Assembly (NCBI RefSeq): GCF_001441615.1
Contig: NZ_LAXJ01000007.1
Span: 1-64,000, forward strand
Direction of reading: 5' to 3'
Source of the DNA: Roseovarius atlanticus
GTDB taxonomy: Bacteria; Pseudomonadota; Alphaproteobacteria; Rhodobacterales; Rhodobacteraceae
Length of the DNA stretch: 64,000 bases
Shown: positions 20,394 to 30,233 of the stretch, piece after piece
Layout of the letters: every line of letters starts with the position of its first letter
Numbering within the stretch: the stretch's first letter is position 1
Translations under genes and position numbers: made by a program
Notes under the pieces: generated by a model
Database searches by the model: none
What the model was told of the DNA's origin: nothing
Seen by the model: only the letters and a program-made list of their open reading frames with translations

Positions 20394-21092
20394 ATGTACG
20401 CCATCTCGCTCACCTCCATCCCGCCACGGTTCTCCCGGCTTGGCCCCGTCCTTGCCGCCCTGCTCGCCCAGCGCCCCGCCCCGACGCATGTCTTTCTCAC
20501 CTTGCCCGCGCAGTACAGCCGCTTTCCCGGCCCGGTCGCCCCACCGCCCCTGCCGGACGGAGTCACCCTGCTGCGCAGCGACACCGATATCGGTCCCGCA
20601 ACCAAGGCCCTGCCCGCCGCGCGCGCCCTCGCCGGCACGGACCTGCGCCTGATCTACTGCGATGACGACTGGCTTTATGCGCCCGGCTGGGCCGCGCAGC
20701 TTCTGACGAAAGGCGACGCGGCTACAACCGGCCAGGCCTGGGACATCGCCCGCCTTGGCCGCACGGGCACCGGCACCGACATCGCCCAGGGGTTCGCGGG
20801 CGTCTGCATCCGCCCCGCCTGGCTCGCCGCGATGGACATGGACCCACCGCCCGAGGCGGTCGCCGTCGATGACATCTGGCTCTCTGGTCAACTCGCGCGC
20901 CAAGGCATCCCCCTGCGCACCCGCCCATCGGCCCGCCAGCACATGCACCCGGCCTATGACGACGCCCATGCCCTGCAAGACACCACCGCCCGCGACACCG
21001 CCAACCGCGCCGCTGCGGCACGGCTGCACGCGCTTTACGGCATCTGGCCCGAGTGCCCGTCGCCCAGAACCGCCCGCGCCGCCCGCTCGTAG
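20394..21092 (+). CDS. Predicted GT-A type glycosyltransferase, 232 aa
   Basis: The N-terminus ISLTSIPPRFSRLGPVLAALLAQ and the following LTLPAQYSRFPGP recall a small family of GT-A-like glycosyltransferases. A metal-binding DXD candidate is LIYCDDDWLYAPGW near residues 84-97, and VDDIWLSGQLARQGIPL is a plausible acceptor-site segment. No signal peptide or TM helix. Start ATG 20394. Its last 58 nt overlap the end of the convergent glycosyltransferase gene. Acceptor and donor sugars are unknown. Confidence 0.65.
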   Translation: MYAISLTSIPPRFSRLGPVLAALLAQRPAPTHVFLTLPAQYSRFPGPVAPPPLPDGVTLLRSDTDIGPATKALPAARALAGTDLRLIYCDDDWLYAPGWAAQLLTKGDAATTGQAWDIARLGRTGTGTDIAQGFAGVCIRPAWLAAMDMDPPPEAVAVDDIWLSGQLARQGIPLRTRPSARQHMHPAYDDAHALQDTTARDTANRAAAARLHALYGIWPECPSPRTARAARS

Positions 21093-21925
21093 AACTCGGC
21101 ATAGACCGCCGCCTGCGGGATCGCCGCCTCCAGCTTGGGCAACAGCGCGGCATAGCGCGCCTCGGACAGGTCCTGCACCGCCGCTTTCATCTCCGCCTCG
21201 CTCTCGCAGACGATCATACCGGCAGGGTCGATGAACTCCGCGATATTCGGACACCCCCAGTAGATCGGCACGCATTTGCACAACACCGCGTCGATCAGCT
21301 TTTCGGTGAAATAATTCACCTCCCGCACGTTCTCGATCACCAGCGAAAAGCGATAGGGCGCCAGCCCGTCGGCCTTGTGCTCGAACGGCTGATACCCGCC
21401 GCCCATCACGTCCACGTCCAGCCCTTCGGCGCGGGCGAAATCCGCCATGCTATGGCGCAGCGTATGCCCCTCCTGCGACCGCTTGGCCGAGGCGATCAGG
21501 CTGCACGCCTTCGTCTTCGTCAGGTCCAGCTTCGTCCAGTCCCCGACCCAGGTACAGCCCAGCGGAAACAGCACCCCGTTCGGGATCGCGGCCAGCAGGT
21601 CGGCATTGGAACATAGCACCTTGTGAAATCGCGCGTACTGGCGGCGCAGCTTCTGCATGTGGTCACCGTGAATGGCCTCTGGTTCCAGCACCATCACCGA
21701 CACCTTCGCCCGCGTGCCGAGCCAGGGCCGCCGGTACAGCAGGCTCGACGTATAGACCACCAGGTGATCGTCCGGCCCCAGGTCGCGCAGCGTCCTGTCC
21801 GCCCCCGCCAGCCGATCGGGCCGCCCCCGGGGCCAGACCAGCCGGTCCAGCGGCACCCGCCCCGGCCGAAGGCCCGGCCGGACGTCGTAAGGCATGATTG
21901 CAATGGCGTCGGAAACAGCGGTCAT
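21035..21925 (-). CDS. Glycosyltransferase family 10 (fucosyltransferase-like) protein
   Basis: The C-terminal half carries the GT10 signature: YRFSLVIENVREVNYFTEKLIDAV, followed by PIYWGCPNIAEFID. The N-terminal half is divergent. Enzymes of this family transfer fucose or similar sugars from GDP-sugars to surface glycans. I chose ATG 21925 (MTAVSDAIAIMPYD); the frame is open to 22021 but that extension looks non-coding. Length 296 aa. The gene converges on, and overlaps, another glycosyltransferase, so the pair may act on the same surface polymer. Confidence 0.75.
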   Translation of the reverse strand: MTAVSDAIAIMPYDVRPGLRPGRVPLDRLVWPRGRPDRLAGADRTLRDLGPDDHLVVYTSSLLYRRPWLGTRAKVSVMVLEPEAIHGDHMQKLRRQYARFHKVLCSNADLLAAIPNGVLFPLGCTWVGDWTKLDLTKTKACSLIASAKRSQEGHTLRHSMADFARAEGLDVDVMGGGYQPFEHKADGLAPYRFSLVIENVREVNYFTEKLIDAVLCKCVPIYWGCPNIAEFIDPAGMIVCESEAEMKAAVQDLSEARYAALLPKLEAAIPQAAVYAEFYERAARAVLGDGHSGQMP

Positions 21926-22056
21926 AGCCGCTCTGATAGGGCCAAACCAAGGGGGGTGCAATTGCCCGCACCCGCCCTCCGCCATTGACATCCCCGCCCG
22001 GGATGCCAGCATAAGGGCCACTCGGGGGGAACGGGTTCGGCCACAAGGGCATCTGA

Positions 22057-22548
22057 ATGACTAACGCGCGCGACGCATTCATCGGGGCCATGCGACAGGT
22101 GGCCGCCACGGTCACCGTCGTCACCACCGACGGCCCCGCCGGCCGCGCGGGCGCGACGGTCAGCGCGTTCACCTCGCTCTCGGCCGATCCGCCTCTGGTG
22201 CTGGTGTGCCTCAAGGCCGACAGCACCATCGCGCGCGCGGTCGCCTCGAACGGCGTGTTCTGCGTCAACATCCTGCCCGAGGACGCCGATCACCTCGCGC
22301 AGCGCTTCGCCGGCATGTTCGACGCCGACATGCCAGACCGCTTCGAAGGGGTCGAGATCTCGGACACCGAATACGGCCCGCTCCTGCCCCGCGCCACGGC
22401 ATTTTCCTGCGCCCTCACGGACCGCCACGTTCACGGCAGCCACGCCATCTGCATCGGTGACGTCACCGGCATTTCGGACGCAGGTGAAAAACCGCTGACA
22501 TACATGAGCGGCAGCTACCACATCGTCCGTCCCAAATCTCCGGTCTGA
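22057..22548 (+). CDS. Flavin reductase family protein
   Basis: A 163-residue FMN/FAD-binding split-barrel protein related to HpaC-type reductases, which supply reduced flavin to monooxygenases. Support: FIGAMRQVAATVTVVTTDG at the N-terminus, ATVSAFTSLSADPPLVLVCL, FCVNILPEDADHLAQRFAG and a C-terminal GDVTG segment with SYH near the end. No partner oxygenase lies next to it, so the acceptor is unknown. Confidence 0.88.
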   Translation: MTNARDAFIGAMRQVAATVTVVTTDGPAGRAGATVSAFTSLSADPPLVLVCLKADSTIARAVASNGVFCVNILPEDADHLAQRFAGMFDADMPDRFEGVEISDTEYGPLLPRATAFSCALTDRHVHGSHAICIGDVTGISDAGEKPLTYMSGSYHIVRPKSPV

Positions 22549-22697
22549 CCTTTCGTGCCGGGCGCTGTCGCCCCGCTCCACGCCACAACCATCACGCGAA
22601 TTCCCCCCTTTCGGCACCATATCGCTTTGCAGACGCCGCAATCCGGCCCGGATTCATCCTTAACGCTTGTCCAACGACAGCGAAAAGGAACCCCTAC

Positions 22698-23315
22698 ATG
22701 GCCTATCTGGACTCCAACACCAAGGCGGGTCTGCACACCGTCGACATGACAGCCACGGCACAGGGCCTCGTGGCCGGCGAGCGGTTCGAGCGTTTCAAGA
22801 TCGAGGCGCTGACCGAAATGGCCCTGCGCATCGCGGGCATCGTCATGGTCATGGGCTCGGTCACCATGTGGTTCTTCCTGCCGGTCGATCCCGAAACCGG
22901 GCGCCTGGCCGCCTACGGAATGATTGCGTCACTGATGGCGCTGGCCGGCCTCGGCGTCTTTGTCTACGGCACCCGCGGATTCCGCCGGCGCATGACACTG
23001 GACATGCAGGCCGGCAAGCTGACCCTGACCAAGATCAACATGCACGATCAGGCCCGCATCAGCCGCGAGATCGATCTGGGCTCGATCGAAAGCGTCTTCC
23101 TGCACCGCCCGGCCCAGCCCGGCGGATTGGCCACGCTTCTGGTGCGCGTCGCCGGCAAACAGGCCCCGGCCATTGCTCTGTCAGGCGACACCCACGAGAT
23201 CGAAGAGGTCCATGCCGAACTTTGCGCCGTGCTCAAGGGTGCGACAGCCGCGCCGCGAAAACCCTCCCTGCGGATCGCTGACGCGCCGCGAAACTCTGGG
23301 TTTTTCGCCGCCTGA
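22698..23315 (+). CDS. Hypothetical membrane protein, 205 aa
   Basis: Not recognised. It has a 40-residue N-terminal tail, two TM helices (ALRIAGIVMVMGSVTMWFFL, about 43-62; YGMIASLMALAGLGVFVYG, about 73-91), then a soluble domain (RRRMTLDMQAGKLTLTKINMHDQARISREIDLGSIESVFLHRP). The soluble part resembles a PH-like domain of bacterial membrane proteins, but that is a guess. AAAAGGA stands about 9 nt upstream of the ATG. Confidence 0.65.
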   Translation: MAYLDSNTKAGLHTVDMTATAQGLVAGERFERFKIEALTEMALRIAGIVMVMGSVTMWFFLPVDPETGRLAAYGMIASLMALAGLGVFVYGTRGFRRRMTLDMQAGKLTLTKINMHDQARISREIDLGSIESVFLHRPAQPGGLATLLVRVAGKQAPAIALSGDTHEIEEVHAELCAVLKGATAAPRKPSLRIADAPRNSGFFAA

Positions 23316-23399
23316 AGGACTAGATCACGGCAAAACCGCCGGATTGTTCCGACTCGGTCGATGGTGCATTCTGTCACTATTGGCCGATCCGGGATTTAA

Positions 23400-24641
23400 A
23401 TGATGAAACGATTTCTGACGCTCTTCACGGTCACGATGACGCTTGCGCTGTTCATGACCAAAGCCGCATTGGCGCAGGACAATCCGATCCAGACCGCGCG
23501 CGAGGCCGGTTTGTACGGGATCACCCCAGACCTCTCCCGTCGACTGAACCACGCACTGGCGCAAGACGGTCAAACCGTCGCGTGGGACCGCTTCGGAATA
23601 TACTTTCAAGAGCACGAGAACCGCGCTTTCGTCGCGGCGCTCAAGCCGCGCGGCGCGGCCGCGTCGCAGGGCGCACGTGTCGGGGACGTGCTGCGCGGGA
23701 CAGATATCAGGGGCGGGGACTCTAGCCTGACCGGCGTTCTGTCCGCCTTTTCCGCGACGACTCAGCACGCCAACCCGTCGATCCTGCTCTATGTCTTCGA
23801 TGGCAACGACGGCTGGCAGCGGGAATACCGGCTGACCGCTGCCGCCGCGAACGCAGACGTCGTCACCATCCCACCCTCCTTGCGGGATCACGCAACCTCT
23901 CATCCCGGGCTGATGGCCATTCTCAGAGGTGACCCGATAATGGCAAACCCCGCCGAAATCACCACCGACGCCATGCTCGCGCTTCAGGCGATCTCGAAAC
24001 ATGTCAAGGCGTGCTATGGGCCGGACGCCGTCACGATCCCGGTCAGGATCACCAGAACCACCACGACCCGTGACGGCTTTGGCAACTACAAGTACAGCGA
24101 AACGGACGAATTCGATGATGCGTTGCGCGTGCGCCGCGAATTCGCGGGCTGGGCGCGCGCCAACATTCGCACCTACCAGACCCGCTCGATCTCATCAGTC
24201 CGCAGTGCCGTCCTCGAATTGATTTCCCAACAGGGCTGTGACGGCGATGGGTTCCGGCAACTCGAGGCCGGACTGGCAAAGGTCATGAACGTCACACTAC
24301 CCGATGTCGCACCTGCGCCGCAGACCGGCGGCATCCCGGACAGCCCGGATGCCTTTATCGCGCAATGCTATCCACTTCAGTTGCAAGCAATGGAAAGCCG
24401 GGGGTACGACGTGTCGGAACGTGCCATGGCACAAATTTGTCTGTGTCAGGAACACGCCGCCCGGCTGCTGGACGACGCCGAGCTTTATTCCAGCCTCAAG
24501 AATGCCGACACCGGATATTATGAAAGCCAGCCGGACCTGCACGAACGCTTCGAGGAACATTTCTCAAGCTGTTTTCGCGCCCCGGACGGAGCAGAGCTAC
24601 GCCAGCGTGCAGAGGCGCTCTGGCAGGAAATGAATATCTGA
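23400..24641 (+). CDS. Secreted hypothetical protein with a PDZ-like N-terminal region, 413 aa
   Basis: It has a signal peptide (MMKRFLTLFTVTMTLALFMTKAALA, cleavage near residue 26). Residues about 60-110 (FGIYFQEHENRAFVAALKP, GAAASQGARVGDVLRGTDI) have the shape of a PDZ domain. The rest has no named domain, but several cysteines (ACYGPDAV, QQGCDGDG, AQCYPLQ, ICLCQEH, SSCFRAP) suggest disulfides in the periplasm. Composition is slightly less GC-biased than neighbours, so it may be less conserved. It is followed by a terminator at 24651. The PDZ reading is tentative. Confidence 0.6.
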   Translation: MMKRFLTLFTVTMTLALFMTKAALAQDNPIQTAREAGLYGITPDLSRRLNHALAQDGQTVAWDRFGIYFQEHENRAFVAALKPRGAAASQGARVGDVLRGTDIRGGDSSLTGVLSAFSATTQHANPSILLYVFDGNDGWQREYRLTAAAANADVVTIPPSLRDHATSHPGLMAILRGDPIMANPAEITTDAMLALQAISKHVKACYGPDAVTIPVRITRTTTTRDGFGNYKYSETDEFDDALRVRREFAGWARANIRTYQTRSISSVRSAVLELISQQGCDGDGFRQLEAGLAKVMNVTLPDVAPAPQTGGIPDSPDAFIAQCYPLQLQAMESRGYDVSERAMAQICLCQEHAARLLDDAELYSSLKNADTGYYESQPDLHERFEEHFSSCFRAPDGAELRQRAEALWQEMNI

Positions 24642-24650
24642 CACAATGCG

Positions 24651-24684
24651 AAAAGGGCCGCCCCATCGGGACGGCCCCTCTTTT
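24651..24684. terminator. Bidirectional-type terminator
   Basis: A hairpin with GGGCCG / CGGCCC and CCC / GGG arms around ATC, one C-A mismatch, flanked by AAAA on the left and TTTT on the right. It lies between the stop at 24641 on the + strand and groEL ending at 24764 on the - strand, so it can serve both genes. Confidence 0.8.
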
Positions 24685-24763
24685 CTCTTCGTCACCCTCT
24701 CGGCATTTGACGGCGTCGAATGCCCGCCGGGTGCGCCATTCGCCCGAAGGCGAACGACTTGGC

Positions 24764-26407
<1,644 letters not shown>

Positions 26408-26464
26408 TTAAGTCGCTCCTGATGTCTTTGGTTGATGTTCAGCTGAGGATACGATCCGGGGCGT

Positions 26465-26776
26465 TCAGGCGGCTTTCGCGGCCTTCTTGTCCGTGATCAC
26501 ACCCAGGATGTCGCTTTCCTTCATGATCAGCAGCTCTTCGCCGTCGATCGTGATCTCCGTGCCCGACCATTTGCCGAACAGGATGCGATCGCCCACGGAC
26601 ACGGCCATCTCGATCAGCTCGCCGTTATCCTTGCGCGCGCCATCGCCAACAGCAACGACTTCACCTTCGCTGGGTTTTTCCTTGGCACTGTCGGGGATAA
26701 TCAGCCCACCAGCGGTTTTTTCTTCGCTCTCAACGCGGCGTACAAGCACGCGGTCATGCAGCGGTTTGAATGCCAT
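26465..26776 (-). CDS. groES: Co-chaperonin GroES (10 kDa)
   Basis: The lid of the chaperonin. The N-terminus [33 protein letters not shown] includes the mobile loop (about residues 20-33), then [27 protein letters not shown]. Length 103 aa, with a slightly extended C-terminus (TDKKAAKAA). AAGGAG precedes the start by about 8 nt. First gene of groESL. Confidence 0.98.
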   Translation of the reverse strand: MAFKPLHDRVLVRRVESEEKTAGGLIIPDSAKEKPSEGEVVAVGDGARKDNGELIEMAVSVGDRILFGKWSGTEITIDGEELLIMKESDILGVITDKKAAKAA

Positions 26777-26828
26777 AGCTCTTGCTCCTTGGCTATCAAG
26801 TTTCCCTCACGCCTCCCTGCGGAGGCCG

Positions 26829-26855
26829 TTAGCACTCACCGTAGTCGAGTGCTAA
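26829..26855. promoter_or_regulatory. CIRCE operator of groESL (HrcA target)
   Basis: A perfect CIRCE element: TTAGCACTC at 26829-26837, nine bases, GAGTGCTAA at 26847-26855. HrcA binds this inverted repeat and represses chaperone genes in the absence of stress. Its centre is about 66 nt upstream of the groES start, just past the predicted transcription start. Confidence 0.97.
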
Positions 26856-26861
26856 CGGCGC

Positions 26862-26891
26862 ATAGCTAAGGAGCGATCACGAGGCTGTCAA
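26862..26891 (-). promoter_or_regulatory. Sigma-70-type promoter of groESL
   Basis: On the minus strand, TTGACA (26886-26891) and TAGCTA (26863-26868) are spaced by 17 nt. The CIRCE element begins about 7 nt downstream, so HrcA would block this promoter. The -10 hexamer fits the consensus only in part. Confidence 0.75.
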
Positions 26892-26993
26892 CACGAGTCT
26901 TGGAAAATTTTGCGCCATCAGGCGGGGGGCGTTGTTGCGCGCATCGCCCTGCCCCTCTACATCTTGTTCGAAGTACGTAAAACAAGGGGTCAG

Positions 26994-28013
26994 ATGATGA
27001 AAACTTTCCGCACCTTGCTGCTGGCCCCGCTCCTTGTCACGCTCGGCCTCGCCCTGCCCGCCGCCGCGCAAGAGGCACCAGGCGACACCTGCGGCGGGGC
27101 CGACCTGATCGACGCGCTGCCCGCCGAAACCCTTGACAGCATGCAGTCCGAGGCCGCCGCAATGCCCCACCCCGAGGGCCTCCTGTGGCAGGCCACGCGC
27201 GGCGACACCGTGATCGACATCTTCGGCACCTACCATTTCAAGCACCGCCTGACCGACGCCCATCTCGACCGTCTGACCCCGATGATCGAAGAGGCCGACA
27301 AGATCTACCTGGAAATCTCCAACGACGACCAGATGGCGATGCAGCGCGCGATGGCCGAAAACCCGTCGCTCATGTTCATCACCGAGGGCCCCACCCTGCC
27401 CGACCTTCTGGGCGAGGAAGACTGGCAGCACTACCGCGCCGAAATGCAGGCCCGCATGATCCCCGGCTTCATGGCCGCCAAGTTCAAGCCGCTCTGGGCC
27501 GGGATGATGCTGGGCATAGGCCCGTGCGAGGCGCAGGCCGGCGCGTTCGAGGCCGAAGGCATCGACATGCTGGTGGGCAACCGCGCCGCCGAAACCGGCA
27601 ATCCCAGCCGCTCGCTCGAGGAGTTCGACGCCCTGCTGACCCTTCTCGACAGCTTCCCGATGGACGACCAGATCGAGATGATCCGCATGTCGCTCGCCTG
27701 GCCCGGCGACATGAACGACCTCTCCTACACGATCCGCGAACGCTATCTTGCGGAAGAGATCGCGCTGACCCTGGTCTTCTCTCGCTACGTCTCCGAGGAA
27801 TACGGCGGCGAGGCCGGCGCCGAGGGCTTCGCCATGGTCGAGGACCTGCTGCTTGAAAAACGCAACCTGGGCTGGATCGACCGGCTGGAAGCGCAGGTCG
27901 CACCCGGCGACCACGTGCTCATCGCCGTCGGCGCCGGCCACCTGCCCGGCGAGGTCGGCATCCTCAAGCTTCTCGAAGACAAGGGCTACACCGTCACCCG
28001 CGTGGACCTCTGA
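26994..28013 (+). CDS. Secreted TraB/GumN family protein
   Basis: Signal peptide MMKTFRTLLLAPLLVTLGLALPAAAQ, then a TraB/GumN (Tiki-like) domain. The conserved pieces are DIFGTYHFKHRLTDAHLDRL with the GTYH motif, ADKIYLEISNDD with the acidic residue, and VLIAVGAGHLPGEVGILKLLEDKGYTV with the GxGH motif near the C-terminus. These sites match the metal-binding residues of related metalloproteases. Length 339 aa. I start at ATG 26994 (AAGGGGT just upstream). Function in bacteria is not settled. Confidence 0.85.
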   Translation: MMKTFRTLLLAPLLVTLGLALPAAAQEAPGDTCGGADLIDALPAETLDSMQSEAAAMPHPEGLLWQATRGDTVIDIFGTYHFKHRLTDAHLDRLTPMIEEADKIYLEISNDDQMAMQRAMAENPSLMFITEGPTLPDLLGEEDWQHYRAEMQARMIPGFMAAKFKPLWAGMMLGIGPCEAQAGAFEAEGIDMLVGNRAAETGNPSRSLEEFDALLTLLDSFPMDDQIEMIRMSLAWPGDMNDLSYTIRERYLAEEIALTLVFSRYVSEEYGGEAGAEGFAMVEDLLLEKRNLGWIDRLEAQVAPGDHVLIAVGAGHLPGEVGILKLLEDKGYTVTRVDL

Positions 28014-28046
28014 CGCCACCACCCCGCCCGCGCGCCCGTCCCGGAC

Positions 28047-28128
28047 GTGATCCGGGACCTCGTAGGGCGGGGTTCCACCCCGCCATCCCGCCCCCACCCA
28101 ACCGCGTAGGGTGGGTGAAAACCCACGC
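28047..28128. repeat. Two palindromic repeats of the GTAGGG family
   Basis: First GTAGGGCGGGGTTCCACCCC (28061-28080), then GTAGGGTGGGTGAAAACCC (28106-28124), both palindromic with GTAGGG at the left. The second is repeated almost exactly at 56656. They sit at the 3' end of the TraB/GumN gene, between it and meaB in the convergent orientation. Confidence 0.75.
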
Positions 28129-28254
28129 GTACCCCCGTTAACCATCCATTAACCGCGCACGCCCCGTTAACTGCGACCCCGCGCCAACCGCACCGCCGCC
28201 ATACCCCCCGAATACCGACGCGATACCGACGTCGATTTCGCCGCTCCGGGCAAG

Positions 28255-29241
28255 TTAATCCTTCGACACGGAAAGCCGATCCAACACGCTCTGCGCCGCC
28301 ACGCTGGGCACCGTGCGCCCCGCCGCCACATCCTCGGCGCCCTCTTCCATCAACGCCCGCGCCTCCGGCGTTTCCAGCTGCGCCATCAGGCCCCGCTTCA
28401 CTTCCTCGCCGAACCAGTACCGCGCCTGCGCCTCGCGCCGCGCATCGAAATGCCCGTTCTCACGGCGCCAGTCGATCAGCGCGTTCATCTCGTCCCAGGC
28501 CGCTTTCAACCCTTCGTCCTGCAAGGCCGACACCATCATCGCCTTGGGAAAACCCTCCGGATCCTGTGGCCGTTTGCGCAGCAACCGCAACGCCCCGGAA
28601 TAGTCGCTGCAGGTCCGCGTCGCCGCCGATTTCAACTCGCCATCGGCCTTGTTCACAAGGATCAGATCGGCAATCTCCATGATCCCGCGCTTCACCCCCT
28701 GCAACTCGTCGCCGCCCGCCGGGGCCAGCAGCAACAGGAACAGATCGCACATCTCCGACACCACCGTTTCGGACTGTCCCACGCCCACCGTCTCGATCAG
28801 AACCACGTTGAACCCGGCCGCCTCGCACAGCGTCACCGCCTCGCGCGTGCGTCGCGCCACGCCGCCCAGATGCGTCTGGCTGGGCGAGGGGCGGATGAAC
28901 GCGCCCGGCTCGCGGCTCAGCCGCTCCATCCGCGTCTTGTCGCCCAGGATCGACCCGCCCGACCGCGCCGAACTGGGATCGACGGCCAGCACCGCCACGC
29001 GCAGCCCCATGCCGGTCAGCATCATGCCAAACGCCTCGATAAACGTGCTTTTTCCCACCCCCGGCGTGCCCGACAGACCGATGCGGATCGCCTGCTTGCC
29101 ATGCCCCGCGACCCGGTCCAGCAGGGCCTGCGCCGCCTCGCGGTGATCGGCCCGCCCGCTTTCCACCAGCGTGATCGCCCGCGCCAGCGCCCGGCGTTCC
29201 TGTGCCAACAACTGATCGGCAAGCTTTTCGGTGTCGGTCAT
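28255..29241 (-). CDS. meaB: Methylmalonyl-CoA mutase-associated GTPase MeaB (ArgK)
   Basis: A P-loop GTPase that gates cobalamin loading and protects methylmalonyl-CoA mutase. Walker A GTPGVGKS at residues 58-65, VDPSSARSGGSILGDKTRMERL, FIRPSPSQTHLGGVARRT, the DXXG-like ETVGVGQSET, and the base-recognition NKAD are all present. Length 328 aa. Start ATG 29241 with GGAGGAG upstream. No mutase gene is visible in the window; it may lie elsewhere, since the two are often unlinked. Confidence 0.95.
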   Translation of the reverse strand: MTDTEKLADQLLAQERRALARAITLVESGRADHREAAQALLDRVAGHGKQAIRIGLSGTPGVGKSTFIEAFGMMLTGMGLRVAVLAVDPSSARSGGSILGDKTRMERLSREPGAFIRPSPSQTHLGGVARRTREAVTLCEAAGFNVVLIETVGVGQSETVVSEMCDLFLLLLAPAGGDELQGVKRGIMEIADLILVNKADGELKSAATRTCSDYSGALRLLRKRPQDPEGFPKAMMVSALQDEGLKAAWDEMNALIDWRRENGHFDARREAQARYWFGEEVKRGLMAQLETPEARALMEEGAEDVAAGRTVPSVAAQSVLDRLSVSKD

Positions 29242-29500
29242 CGCGCGTCGTCTCCTCCGGTCCGGGGCGCGCCGCGGCGCCCCTGTCAGGGCCTTCCGCC
29301 TTGTGCCCCAGCCGGGCCGGAAATGTCCAGCAACCACGGGCATCCCCGGCACCGCCGGGCCGGTTTACCAAATCGTAACCACGTGCACGCCACACTCCCG
29401 CACGGTCCCGCTCCAGATGCCGGGATGAAATCCGGGCCGAACGTGTTACCTTGTGTCTTGCGCCATGTCCTTTCACGGATGCAATGCAAGAGGCCCGCAC

Positions 29501-30226
29501 GTGACAGTTAAGACCCGGTTAACCTATTCCGCCCTCGCGGCGCTGTTCACGGCCCTCGCCGCGACCACCGCGCTGGCCGACAGCACCCAGGCGCGCTACG
29601 ACGTCCGCCTGATCGGCGCCAAGGTGGGCGAAATGGCCATGGCCAGCACCGAGACCGCCAGCGCCTACAGCACGCGCGCCCGCTTCGCCACAACGGGTGC
29701 GATGTCGGCGCTGAAACAGGCCAGCTTCGACCTCTCCGTCCAGGGCCGCAAGTCCGGCAACCGCTTCGTCCCCTCCAGCTATTCCGAGGTCACGTCCGAG
29801 GGGGGCCGCCGCTCGACCAACCTCAAGATCGGCTTTTCCGGCGGCGTCGCCACCCGCGTCACCGGCGACACCGGCAGCAGCGCGCCGGCGGTGAACCCCC
29901 GCACCCTGCCCGGCGCCTACGACCCGTTGACGGCCCTTTACGCCGCCCTGCGCGACCAAGACCCGGGCGAACTTTGTTCTTTGAATGCAGACGTTTACGA
30001 CGGCCACCGCCACGCCCGCCTCAGCCTCACCAGCCGCAAGGCGCTGGACGGCGGGCGGGTGCAATGCTCGGGCCAGTACCGCCGCATCGCCGGCTATTCC
30101 CAGCGCGAACTGCGCCACAGCACTGCGCCCGTGTCGATCGTCTACGTCCCGCAGGGAAACACCATGCGCGCCGACAGCGTGGTCGTGCGCACCCGGTATG
30201 GTCAAGTGTCGATGCATCGCCGATAA
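29501..30226 (+). CDS. DUF3108 domain secreted protein
   Basis: A signal peptide (VKTRLTYSALAALFTALAATTALA) precedes a beta-rich domain with YDVRLIGAKVGEMAMASTET at its start, as in DUF3108 proteins of Rhodobacteraceae. The conserved middle is GAYDPLTALYAALR. Two cysteines (DPGELCSLNAD and RVQCSGQYRR) may form a disulfide. Length 241 aa if begun at GTG 29501, which gives a proper signal peptide; ATG codons at 29453 and 29465 would add an unlikely leader. It sits 7 nt before hrpB. Function unknown. Confidence 0.75.
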   Translation: MTVKTRLTYSALAALFTALAATTALADSTQARYDVRLIGAKVGEMAMASTETASAYSTRARFATTGAMSALKQASFDLSVQGRKSGNRFVPSSYSEVTSEGGRRSTNLKIGFSGGVATRVTGDTGSSAPAVNPRTLPGAYDPLTALYAALRDQDPGELCSLNADVYDGHRHARLSLTSRKALDGGRVQCSGQYRRIAGYSQRELRHSTAPVSIVYVPQGNTMRADSVVVRTRYGQVSMHRR

Positions 30227-30233
30227 GGCGGGC

